Source: Laspinema olomoucense D3b
GTDB lineage: Bacteria; Cyanobacteriota; Cyanobacteriia; Cyanobacteriales; Laspinemataceae
Direction: 5' to 3'
NCBI RefSeq assembly: GCF_025370785.1
Contig: NZ_JAMXFA010000044.1
Location: 1-53,033 of the forward strand
DNA length: 53,033 nucleotides
Translations under genes and position numbers: made by a program
The notes under the pieces: model-generated
Databases searched by the model: none
The model's input: the letters and a program-made list of their open reading frames with translations, nothing else
Told to the model about the DNA's origin: nothing
In this document: in pieces, positions 35,172 to 43,560 of the stretch
How the letters are laid out: the number at the start of each line of letters is the position of its first letter
How positions within the stretch are numbered: the stretch's first letter is position 1

Positions 35172-36623
35172 ATGAAACCCCTAGAACGAATTTCTGATTA
35201 TCTCTGGGAAATTCCCACCTCCTACAAACCCGGAATGCGCGTTCCCGCCCGAATTTATGCCACGGAACAGTTAATCCACGATATGGATGAAGCGGTGGCG
35301 GACCAAATCAGCAATGTGGCAACGCTGCCAGGAATTACCCAAAGTGCTTTATGTATGCCCGATGGTCACTTTGGCTATGGATTTCCTATTGGCGGTGTTG
35401 CCGCAATGGATATTGCTGAAGGAGGGGTAATTTCTCCCGGAGGCATTGGCTTTGATATTAACTGTGGAATGCGCTTACTCGTGACCAATCTCACGGAAAA
35501 AGAGGTCAAGCCTAAGATTAAAAAATTAATTGATAAGCTGTATGAACGAGTTCCCGCAGGAGTAGGAAGTAAAGGCTTTGTGAAAGTCTCTCGGAATGAA
35601 TTTCGCCAAGTGGTTCAAGAGGGGGCCAAGTGGTGTATTAACCAGGGTTACGGATGGGACGAGGATTTAGAACTCACGGAAGAAAATGGCTGTATTGCCG
35701 GGGCTTATGCTTCTAAAATTAGCGACAAAGCCATCGATCGCGGTTGCAATCAAATCGGAACTTTGGGGTCCGGTAACCACTATTTAGAAATTCAAGTCGC
35801 CCGTCCTGAAAATATTGTTGACCCCGAATTAGCCGAAGCCTTTGGGATTACCATTCCTAATCAAGTGGTGGTAATGTTCCACTGTGGCAGTCGCGGATTT
35901 GGGCATCAGGTGGCGACGGACTATCTGCAAGTCTTTCTCAAAGTTATGGAATCCAAATATGGGATTAATATCTTAGACCGAGAACTAGCTTGTGCGCCGT
36001 TTAATTCTCCGGAAGGGCAGGATTATTTTGCGGCCATGAAATGTGGATTAAATATGTCTTTTGCTAACCGCCAGGTGATTTTACACCGGATTCGCGAAGT
36101 CTTTTCTGATGTTTTTGGAAAGTCGGCTGAAGCATTAGGAATGCATCAAGTTTACGATGTGTCCCACAATACGGCCAAATTAGAAGATCATATTGTGGAT
36201 GGCAAAATGCGATCGCTACTGGTCCATCGCAAAGGTTCCACTCGCGCCTTTGGTCCAGGAATGGAAGGCATTCCCGACCGCTATAAACCTTATGGTCAGC
36301 CGGTGATTTTAGGCGGCAGTATGGAAACCGGATCCTATCTTTTAGCAGGGGTATCCACAGGTGCTCAAAGTTTCTTTAGTACCGCCCACGGTAGCGGACG
36401 AACCATGAGTCGAACCAAGGCGCGAAAACAGTGGAATGGGGAACAATTACAAAAAGATATGCAGAAGCAAGGGATTTACATTAGAACCACCTCCTGGCGG
36501 GGTTTAGCTGAGGAAGCTGGAGGTGCTTATAAAGACGTGGATGCTGTGGTCAAAGCCACGGAATTAGCAGGATTAAGTAAGCGGGTAGTTCGCCTAGTTC
36601 CGATTGGAAATGTCAAGGGATAA
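35172..36623 (+). CDS. rtcB: RNA-splicing ligase RtcB
   Basis: 483 residues. RtcB joins RNA 2',3'-cyclic phosphate or 3'-phosphate ends to 5'-OH ends using GTP and Mn2+. Motifs: MPDGHFGYGFPIGGVAA, GGIGFDINCGMRLL with the metal-binding Cys, FHCGSRGFGH, YDVSHNTAKLEDH and the guanylylated His H406 within TAHGSGRTMSR. Length is standard. First gene of a tight operon: the GTPase gene starts five bases after its stop and archease follows. Archease is the known RtcB activator, so the operon makes functional sense. Confidence 0.95.
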   Translation: MKPLERISDYLWEIPTSYKPGMRVPARIYATEQLIHDMDEAVADQISNVATLPGITQSALCMPDGHFGYGFPIGGVAAMDIAEGGVISPGGIGFDINCGMRLLVTNLTEKEVKPKIKKLIDKLYERVPAGVGSKGFVKVSRNEFRQVVQEGAKWCINQGYGWDEDLELTEENGCIAGAYASKISDKAIDRGCNQIGTLGSGNHYLEIQVARPENIVDPELAEAFGITIPNQVVVMFHCGSRGFGHQVATDYLQVFLKVMESKYGINILDRELACAPFNSPEGQDYFAAMKCGLNMSFANRQVILHRIREVFSDVFGKSAEALGMHQVYDVSHNTAKLEDHIVDGKMRSLLVHRKGSTRAFGPGMEGIPDRYKPYGQPVILGGSMETGSYLLAGVSTGAQSFFSTAHGSGRTMSRTKARKQWNGEQLQKDMQKQGIYIRTTSWRGLAEEAGGAYKDVDAVVKATELAGLSKRVVRLVPIGNVKG

Positions 36624-36628
36624 TCACC

Positions 36629-37513
36629 ATGAAAACACGCACTCCGATTACGGTGATTACGGGACCATTAGGCAGTGGAAAAACCACTTTATTGCGCTAT
36701 ATTTTGGAGACAGTTCCCCGCAAAATTGCTATTTTAATGAATGAATTTGGCGAAATAGCTATTGATAGCAAAGTCATTGAGGGGAAAAATATTCAGATTG
36801 CTGAATTAGGCGGGGGTTGCGTTTGCTGTTCCCTGGCGGGGGAATTTGAGGCAGCAGTTGAGGAAATTCTCGAAACGATTCACCCCGAAGTAATTGTGGT
36901 AGAAACTACTGGGGTTGCTGAACCCGATGCTTTGGTGTTTGACATTCAAGAAACTTTAACTCAAGTGATTTTGGATGGCGTGATTACCACCATTGATGCC
37001 GATGGTTTAGTTAAATATCCCACGATTGGTCATACCAGCCGCCTGCAAATTGAAGGGGCGGATTTTATCCTCTTAAATAAGGTGGATTTGGTCGATGAGG
37101 AACAATTAAGGGAAATTGAGAGGAAGCTAACGGAGATTAATAGTATCGCCCCGATTGTTAAAACCGAACGCTGTCAAGTAGATCCTGATTTGCTGTTTGG
37201 ATTAAATCGCGATCGCATTCAAAAACCACCCCATCACGTTCATCAGCCGGAATTTGATTCCTTTAGCTATACCTCGCACCAACTCTTCCATCGTTCCCGG
37301 TTTGAATCCTTCGCTGATAGCCTAGAATCCGAGGTTTATCGCGCCAAAGGATTCATCCGGTTTGCTGAGGGGAATTATCTGTTTAATTTCGTCGCTGGAC
37401 GCTGGGAATTGGAACCCTTTCAATGGGAAAGAACCGAGTTAGTGTTTATTGGTAAACAAATGCCGATTCGCCAATCTGACATCATCCAGCGATTGCAATC
37501 CTGTGAGGAATAG
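36629..37513 (+). CDS. G3E-family GTPase (COG0523, CobW/YeiR-like)
   Basis: 294 residues. P-loop GPLGSGKTT (12-20); the metal-binding CxCC motif as GGGCVCC with C64, C66 and C67; switch-like ETTGVAEPD; base-specificity NKVD. The C-terminal CobW_C-like domain includes AKGFIRFAEGNYLFNFVAGRWE and a His-rich approach (PPHHVHQPE). COG0523 proteins are GTP-driven metallochaperones for Zn or other metals. Here it lies between rtcB and archease with gaps of 5 and 3 bases, so a role in metal supply to RtcB is plausible but is inference from position. Confidence 0.9.
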   Translation: MKTRTPITVITGPLGSGKTTLLRYILETVPRKIAILMNEFGEIAIDSKVIEGKNIQIAELGGGCVCCSLAGEFEAAVEEILETIHPEVIVVETTGVAEPDALVFDIQETLTQVILDGVITTIDADGLVKYPTIGHTSRLQIEGADFILLNKVDLVDEEQLREIERKLTEINSIAPIVKTERCQVDPDLLFGLNRDRIQKPPHHVHQPEFDSFSYTSHQLFHRSRFESFADSLESEVYRAKGFIRFAEGNYLFNFVAGRWELEPFQWERTELVFIGKQMPIRQSDIIQRLQSCEE

Positions 37514-37516
37514 CCG

Positions 37517-37948
37517 ATGCCTTATGAATTTTTAGAAGAAGTAGCCACAGCGGATATCGCCTTTGTGGCCCAAGGGAAAGAGTTAGAAGAATTATTTCTT
37601 GCCGCTGGAAATGCCACGGTTAATGCAATGATTTTTGAGTTAGAAACTATTGCCCTAACTGAACAGCGTCACTTCACTTTAGAAAACGATGAATTGGATA
37701 TGTTGCTGTTTAATTATTTACAGGAATTCCTGTATTATAAAGATAGTGAACAGTTGTTATTACTCGGACAACAGGTGACGATCGCCCAGAAGAATGGAGT
37801 CTATCATTTAGAGGCGATCGCCAAAGGAGAAACCCTGGACCCAGATCGCCATGAACAGCGGGTTGATGTCAAAGCAGTCACCTTACATCAATTTAAACTT
37901 GAATCCACCCCAGAGGGATGGATAGCAATGGTTATCTTGGATATTTAA
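37517..37948 (+). CDS. Archease (RtcB activator)
   Basis: 143 residues matching archease: MPYEFLEEVATADIAFVAQG with the conserved Asp, LLFNYLQEFLYYKDSEQ, and the C-terminal VDVKAVTLHQFKLE with its His and a terminal Asp-Ile. Archease accelerates RtcB guanylylation and lets it turn over many times. It starts three bases after the GTPase stop, completing the operon rtcB-GTPase-archease. No terminator is obvious downstream. Confidence 0.9.
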   Translation: MPYEFLEEVATADIAFVAQGKELEELFLAAGNATVNAMIFELETIALTEQRHFTLENDELDMLLFNYLQEFLYYKDSEQLLLLGQQVTIAQKNGVYHLEAIAKGETLDPDRHEQRVDVKAVTLHQFKLESTPEGWIAMVILDI

Positions 37949-38111
37949 CAAAGAGTTTGAGGGACTAAAGTTCTGCACTGCATTTAATTTCAGCCCGATA
38001 AAATTATCAGGTGTCCCTGGATAGCGAGTAAAAATTCCTGATTTTCCTGTCCTCTTCTCGTAAGAACAGAAAGTCAACAAAACAGACTCACCTAGACTAT
38101 AACCAGGGATA

Positions 38112-38693
38112 ATGATGCCTCAAAATCAATCGAACCAAACCTCGATAGAACAACTCTTTTCTATGGGTTGGATATCTCATTCTGACAAGGATGAAACCTT
38201 TGATGCCACAGCATCAGTTACTCGGTCAGAACTAGCACAAGTTCTGGGAAAAGCCTTTAAGTTACACCAACGCACTACAGCGGAAAATCCAGCGATTTTT
38301 ATTCAAGATATGACCAGCGATCGACCGGATTATGCCGCCATTCAAATTGCCTTAAAAACTGGCACAATGACCGTGGATAATCAAGGCCGATTCTTCCCCG
38401 ATCGCCCCGTAACTCGCGCTGAAGGATTGGCAATTTTTGCCCAAGCTTATGGGGTATTTCAACTATCTGAAAATGCCGTTACCGACTTGTTAAATCAGCA
38501 TCCCGATGCCCTAAATATCCCGGATTGGGCCAAGCAAGCAATAGCAACCGCCTTACAAGAAGGGTTTGTCAATACCGATCGCAATCAAGCCATTCGTCCC
38601 TTAGAACCCATGACGCGAAACGACTTAGCTTATGCCTTAATTCAATATCTTGAAAAACAACAAAATCCAGCCTTTGTCTCAGAGTATCTCTAA
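38112..38693 (+). CDS. SLH-repeat protein without signal peptide
   Basis: 193 residues with three S-layer-homology-like repeats. They are signposted by ASVTRSELAQVLGKAF, RPVTRAEGLAIFAQAY and EPMTRNDLAYALIQYL, with D-x-P-D-W-A-type helices in between. SLH domains usually anchor proteins to the cell wall or, in cyanobacterial porins, to peptidoglycan. Here no signal peptide precedes them: the N-terminus is MMPQNQSNQTSIEQL. Either the protein is cytoplasmic, it is exported by another route, or the start is upstream. The ATG may be 38112 or 38115. Confidence 0.75.
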   Translation: MMPQNQSNQTSIEQLFSMGWISHSDKDETFDATASVTRSELAQVLGKAFKLHQRTTAENPAIFIQDMTSDRPDYAAIQIALKTGTMTVDNQGRFFPDRPVTRAEGLAIFAQAYGVFQLSENAVTDLLNQHPDALNIPDWAKQAIATALQEGFVNTDRNQAIRPLEPMTRNDLAYALIQYLEKQQNPAFVSEYL

Positions 38694-39015
38694 ACAATTC
38701 AAAAGCCCCCCTTTTTAAGGGGGGTTGGGGGGATCTCTCCGCTATTTTGCAAGAGGTCTATAATTTATCACGCTTCATCAATCCCAAGGGGTGTAGTAAA
38801 AACTGCACCCCTTTCCCATTGGGGCGATTGTTATGATAATATCTCGCCTTTTTCAAAAACCATAATAGTCTTGGATCCCCCCAACCCCCCTTGACAAGGG
38901 GGGCTAAAGCCTTCCATCTTGATCGCGGTTAATGATATAATATCCCCGTCCTTTTAACTGTTTCCGTGGGTCATCCCTGTATAGGGATAACCAGACAAAC
39001 GAGAAAAGTGGAACC
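38694..39015. repeat. Intergenic cluster of hairpins and a recurrent motif
   Basis: No gene. Three hairpins: CCCCCCTT/AAGGGGGG (38706-38724), AAGGGGTG/CACCCCTT (38786-38813) and CCCCCCTT/AAGGGGGG again (38885-38903). TTTTGCAAGAGGTCTA (38745-38760) is the exact inverse of 52960-52975. The first hairpin, 13 bases after the SLH stop, may end that transcript. The rest looks like fragments of repeated elements. Confidence 0.6.
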
Positions 39016-39018
39016 GTG

Positions 39019-41391
39019 ATGCATATTGAGGCGACTGCAACCAATCAACAAGCTGAACGCTATTATCAGGATGGTAAGTGGACCGAGGCAGTGACCCTCT
39101 GCCATCAACTCATTCAAATTCAGCCAAATTTTGCTCCAATTTATAAAACTTTGGGCAATAGTTTACAAGCTCAAGGTAAACTAGATGCAGCAATGCGGGC
39201 GTACCATCGCGCATTAGTTCTTAATCCAGAATTTGCCGAAGTTCATGCCAATCAGGGGACAATTTTTTATCAAATCGGTGAGTTAGACTCAGCGGTTCTC
39301 TGCTATCAAAAAGCTTTGACCCTTCAGCCAAATTGGGCCGGGGTTTATTGGAATTTAGGAAAAGTTTTTAAGGAACAAGGACGAGTCGATGAGGGGACTG
39401 AGTATCAGAAAATAGCTTTAAACCTCAATCCGAGTCAGTTTCCCCCGGATCTGCACAATCAAGTGGGATTAGAGTTAAGTAAACGGGCAACTTTGAAAGA
39501 AATCACAGCATTTTATCAGCGGTTTACCGAGACTTACCCAGACTGGGGTCCCGCTTACTTGAATTTAGGGATATTTTGGGAATTACAGAGTAAAATAGAA
39601 GAGGCGATCGCCTGTTTTCAGAAAGCAATCACTCTACAACCCAATCTCGCCGCTGCTCACTTTAAATTGGGCTATTTACTGCAACAAAAAAATGAACTTC
39701 AATCTGCAACTTCTTGTTTTAAAGCAACGATAGAACTGCAACCGGATTGGATTGAAGCCTACAATAATCTAGGGTTAATTTTAAGAAAAATTAATCAGGA
39801 AGAAGAAGCAATTTTCTGGTTTAAAAAAGGCATTGAAATTAACCCAAATTTTGCAGAAGCTTACCGTAACTTAGGAACCACCTTTCAAGTACAAGGCAAG
39901 CTAGAAGCGGCGGAGGCTTGTTTGCGAGACTGTATTAAAATTGAGCCTAATTTTGCCCTCGCCCATGGCAATTTAGGCTATGTTCTGGAACAACAAGGCA
40001 GACTGGATGAAGCCAAAGCCTCTTTGCATCATGCGATCGCCCTAGAACCTGATTTAGCAATGGCCTATGGCAATCTAGGGAATATTTTACACCGAGAAGG
40101 GGAACTGGAAGAGTCCATTTCCTGTTTCCAAAACGCGATAAAATATGATGCCGATTTCATGATGCTTTACTTCCGAGGTCAACCCCATTTAGAAGCCATA
40201 CCTCGGGAATCGTTGGTGGAACTTCCTGTGAGTTCACCTAAAAAAGTCTGTCGATTCACTCAAAATTTAGCTACCCAATTTAACTTAAATTATCCCGGAT
40301 CAGATATCACTTATTTGGAAATGAGTCCGCGTATCCCGGTTCATTTAGCAGCAGGGAAAACCCTTGCACTCAACGATGAGGCAGTTCCGATTTATTTCCC
40401 CGAAACCCACGGATATTCGCCGGAAACCTATCTGGCGATTGTCCCCAATGGACGCGCTTGGGGTGATTTATATACCAGTGTGATTTGGTCTGAAGACAAT
40501 ACTCTTTTAGCGGATCTCTCTACAGGAAATGTCCCTTTTTTATTCGCATTAGATAAATTGCCTCCCGTTCATAAAATTGAAGGAACTGTGGCCTTTATTT
40601 CAACCCTCGGAGGAGATACTTATTATCATTGGTGGGTAGATATTATTCCGCGACTAGAACTCTTACGCCGCAGTGGAATCGATTGGGATAAAATTGATAA
40701 ATTTGTAATCAATAATGTTCGTCATTCTTTCCAAAAAGATTTAATTCATACCTTAAATATCCCACCCGAAAAACTGATAACCAGTCTGGACTATCCCCAC
40801 CTACAAGCCACTCAGTTATTGGTTCCTTCCGTTACCAGTAGTACGGAAAAATGGTTTGGTCCTTTTATTGAAGGTCCGCCAAAATGGGTCTGCGACTTTC
40901 TCCGAAAAAGATTTACCTCTCTGGCTGATTTCCCGAGTTCTGAAACCCCAGAAAAAATTTATATTAGCCGTCGCAAAGCCAAGGTACGTCGCTTTATTAA
41001 TGAAGATGAAATTAGCGTTTTTTTAGAATCCTTGGGGTTTCAAACGGTCATGTTAGAAGCGCTTTCTGTCCGGGAGCAAATTGCTTTAATGACCGGGGCT
41101 AAAACGATTATAGCTCCACATGGGGCCGGATTAACGAATACTCTATTCTGTCAACCAGGTACTCAACTCCTGGAGATTTTTTCTCCCCGATATGTTCCCG
41201 ATTGTTATTGGATTATTAGTAATCAAGTGGGGTTAGACTATTATTATCTGATTGGGGACAATGGGAAAAATTATTATGAAAAATATCCCCATTTGCGCCC
41301 CAATTCGTTGAATCGTCCCCCTCGGGCTGAAGATATTTATGTTAAAATAGAATCTTTATTTCAACTGATGAAATGGGCGGGGTTTGTTTAG
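39019..41391 (+). CDS. TPR - GT61 (DUF563) glycosyltransferase, copy 1
   Basis: About 790 residues. Residues 1-385 are about ten tetratricopeptide repeats (for example AIACFQKAITLQPNLAAAHF and NNLGLILRKINQEEEAI). From about 450 the glycosyltransferase domain has the DUF563/GT61 marks: GDTYYHWWVDIIPRLELL, YISRRKAKVRR and APHGAGLTNTLFCQPG. GT61 enzymes add sugars such as xylose or GlcNAc. GTG at 39016 or ATG at 39019 can start the protein; ATG is listed. First of three tandem TPR-glycosyltransferase genes with near-identical first 60 residues. Likely modifies surface polysaccharide or protein. Confidence 0.87.
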   Translation: MHIEATATNQQAERYYQDGKWTEAVTLCHQLIQIQPNFAPIYKTLGNSLQAQGKLDAAMRAYHRALVLNPEFAEVHANQGTIFYQIGELDSAVLCYQKALTLQPNWAGVYWNLGKVFKEQGRVDEGTEYQKIALNLNPSQFPPDLHNQVGLELSKRATLKEITAFYQRFTETYPDWGPAYLNLGIFWELQSKIEEAIACFQKAITLQPNLAAAHFKLGYLLQQKNELQSATSCFKATIELQPDWIEAYNNLGLILRKINQEEEAIFWFKKGIEINPNFAEAYRNLGTTFQVQGKLEAAEACLRDCIKIEPNFALAHGNLGYVLEQQGRLDEAKASLHHAIALEPDLAMAYGNLGNILHREGELEESISCFQNAIKYDADFMMLYFRGQPHLEAIPRESLVELPVSSPKKVCRFTQNLATQFNLNYPGSDITYLEMSPRIPVHLAAGKTLALNDEAVPIYFPETHGYSPETYLAIVPNGRAWGDLYTSVIWSEDNTLLADLSTGNVPFLFALDKLPPVHKIEGTVAFISTLGGDTYYHWWVDIIPRLELLRRSGIDWDKIDKFVINNVRHSFQKDLIHTLNIPPEKLITSLDYPHLQATQLLVPSVTSSTEKWFGPFIEGPPKWVCDFLRKRFTSLADFPSSETPEKIYISRRKAKVRRFINEDEISVFLESLGFQTVMLEALSVREQIALMTGAKTIIAPHGAGLTNTLFCQPGTQLLEIFSPRYVPDCYWIISNQVGLDYYYLIGDNGKNYYEKYPHLRPNSLNRPPRAEDIYVKIESLFQLMKWAGFV

Positions 41392-41452
41392 GGGTAGAAA
41401 TTAGCGTTAACTTGCAGTTCTTAACAAGAATTTCCAAAATTAAGCAAAAAAA

Positions 41453-43531
41453 ATGGATAAGTTAGTTGAACCATTAATTCAGGAAGCAGAGGTATATTAC
41501 CGACTGGGACAATTAGATTCGGCCCGGAGTGTTTGCTGTCAAGTGATTCAGCTCCAGCCTAATTTTGCGCCTAGTTACAAACTCCTAGGAAATATATTGC
41601 AATTATCAGGAAAACTGGAGGCGGCAATCCGCGCTTACCAATCGGGAATAGATTTATTTGAAAAAACCCCTAATGGCTCTATCCAGTTAGCCGAATGTTA
41701 TGCATATTTAGGAGATAGTTTAATCCAAATTGGGGCGATAGAAAAAGCGATCGCCTGTTTAGAGAAACAAATTATTCTACAACCCGACTCAGCCGAGGCT
41801 TATTGCACGTTGGGAATTTTATTACATGAGGTGGAAGACCGAAAACGGGCATTTGATTGTTTTACCACAGCAATTCAGATTAAACCCAATTTAGCTGAGG
41901 CTTATGGAAATTTAGCTAACCTCTTGGCCGAACTCAATCAATTCAGTGAGGCGGTTAACTGTTTAAAAAAAGCAATTACTTTAAAGCCTGATTTAGCAGA
42001 ACTGTATGGTAATTTAGGAGCTTTATTATTTGAGCAAGGTAAATTTACGGAATCGATTTGTTATTTAAAAAAGGCTATTGAAATTAAACCGGATTATGCG
42101 AATGCTTACCATAAGCTAGGACAGGTTTTTCAACAAAGCAATCAACTGGAAGAAGCCGTCGCTTGTTTGCAAAAAGCAAGTGAACTTCAACCCGATTTTG
42201 CTGCTGCCTACGGAAACTTAGGGATGTCCCTGCAACTCCAGGGAAAATTATGTGAGGCGATCGCAGCTTTTCACAAAGCCTTTCAACTCCAACCGGACTT
42301 ATCTTTGCTATTTTTTAAAGGACAAAATCATTTAGAAGCGACTCTTAATCAGTTAGTAGCGGTTCCCACTTATCCTACTAAAACCGTCTGCTTATCACTA
42401 GCAAATATTGCTGTTGATTTTGATACAAATAAACCCAATTTAACCTATATTAAAATTAACTCCGGTCAATCCGTGTATCTCCGATCTCCCAAAAATTATT
42501 CAGGTAACTTCCCTCAAGTCCCTCCTAATCTCCAAGAAAGGTGGGGAGAGTTTCCAGAAAGGTATCTGGCAATTCTCCCCAATGGGCGGGCTTGGGGAGA
42601 TTTAATTACCACCGCTATTTTGACCGAACAAAATCAACTCCTGGCCGAACTCTCTACCGGAAATGTTGCTCATTTTACGCAAGTCAATAAGCTCCCTAGA
42701 ATTAAAAAAATTGATGGAACTATAGCATTTTTATCGGCCATAGGCGGTGATACTTATTACCATTGGATGATGGACATTTTACCCCGATTCAAGTTACTTC
42801 AATATCAGGGTATTGACTGGAATAATATTGATAAATTTGTCATTAATAATTACAAACACGCTTTTCAAAGAGAAACTTTGAATTTTTTGGGGATACCAGA
42901 AGAAAAAATCATCACCAGTGTAGAATATCCCCATATTCAAGCTTCTCAATTAATCGTCCCCTCGGTTCCTAGCAGCATACCGAAATGGTTTGGCAATTAT
43001 ATTCAGGGAGTACCTCCCTGGGTGTGTAAATTTCTGCGTCAAGAATTGATGCCTCTAGCGGCACCCAACCCATTGAAGGGATATGAACGGATCTATATTA
43101 GCCGTCAGCGCTCACAGTTTCGGCGATTTGTAAATGAAGAGGAAATATTAGACTGTTTGGGGAAATTTGGATTTAAAATGGTTATATTAGAATCTTTTTC
43201 TGTATCTGAGCAGATTGCAATTATGGCATCGGCAAAAGCGATAGTTGCCCCTCATGGTGCCGGACTCAGTAATGCCGTATTTTGTCAACCCGGGACGAAA
43301 CTGATTGAAATCTTTGCCCCCCGCTATGTCGAAAACTGTTATTGGATTTTAAGCAATCATATCAATTTAAACTATTATTATTTAATTGGAGAAAGTCTGG
43401 AAAATTACTACGCTACCAGACCCCAGATTCGTCCCCTTAAGCGAATTTATAAGGAGGCAAGAACTGACGATATTTATGTCAATATTGAATCTCTCGTAAA
43501 ATTAATAGATTTGGCGAAGTTGGCTCATTAA
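41453..43531 (+). CDS. TPR - GT61 (DUF563) glycosyltransferase, copy 2
   Basis: 692 residues, a paralogue of the preceding gene. TPRs fill about 1-290 (AEVYYRLGQLDSARSVCCQ, then ITLKPDLAELYGNLGALLFE). The GT61 region repeats the same landmarks: GDTYYHWMMDILPRFKLL, YISRQRSQFRRFVNEEE and APHGAGLSNAVFCQPG. It has fewer TPRs than copy 1, so the copies differ mainly by loss or gain of repeats. 61 bases separate it from copy 1 and 29 from copy 3, consistent with one operon made by tandem duplication. The acceptor is unknown. Confidence 0.87.
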   Translation: MDKLVEPLIQEAEVYYRLGQLDSARSVCCQVIQLQPNFAPSYKLLGNILQLSGKLEAAIRAYQSGIDLFEKTPNGSIQLAECYAYLGDSLIQIGAIEKAIACLEKQIILQPDSAEAYCTLGILLHEVEDRKRAFDCFTTAIQIKPNLAEAYGNLANLLAELNQFSEAVNCLKKAITLKPDLAELYGNLGALLFEQGKFTESICYLKKAIEIKPDYANAYHKLGQVFQQSNQLEEAVACLQKASELQPDFAAAYGNLGMSLQLQGKLCEAIAAFHKAFQLQPDLSLLFFKGQNHLEATLNQLVAVPTYPTKTVCLSLANIAVDFDTNKPNLTYIKINSGQSVYLRSPKNYSGNFPQVPPNLQERWGEFPERYLAILPNGRAWGDLITTAILTEQNQLLAELSTGNVAHFTQVNKLPRIKKIDGTIAFLSAIGGDTYYHWMMDILPRFKLLQYQGIDWNNIDKFVINNYKHAFQRETLNFLGIPEEKIITSVEYPHIQASQLIVPSVPSSIPKWFGNYIQGVPPWVCKFLRQELMPLAAPNPLKGYERIYISRQRSQFRRFVNEEEILDCLGKFGFKMVILESFSVSEQIAIMASAKAIVAPHGAGLSNAVFCQPGTKLIEIFAPRYVENCYWILSNHINLNYYYLIGESLENYYATRPQIRPLKRIYKEARTDDIYVNIESLVKLIDLAKLAH

Positions 43532-43560
43532 ATCACCTATTTTTATAATATTAATTAATT

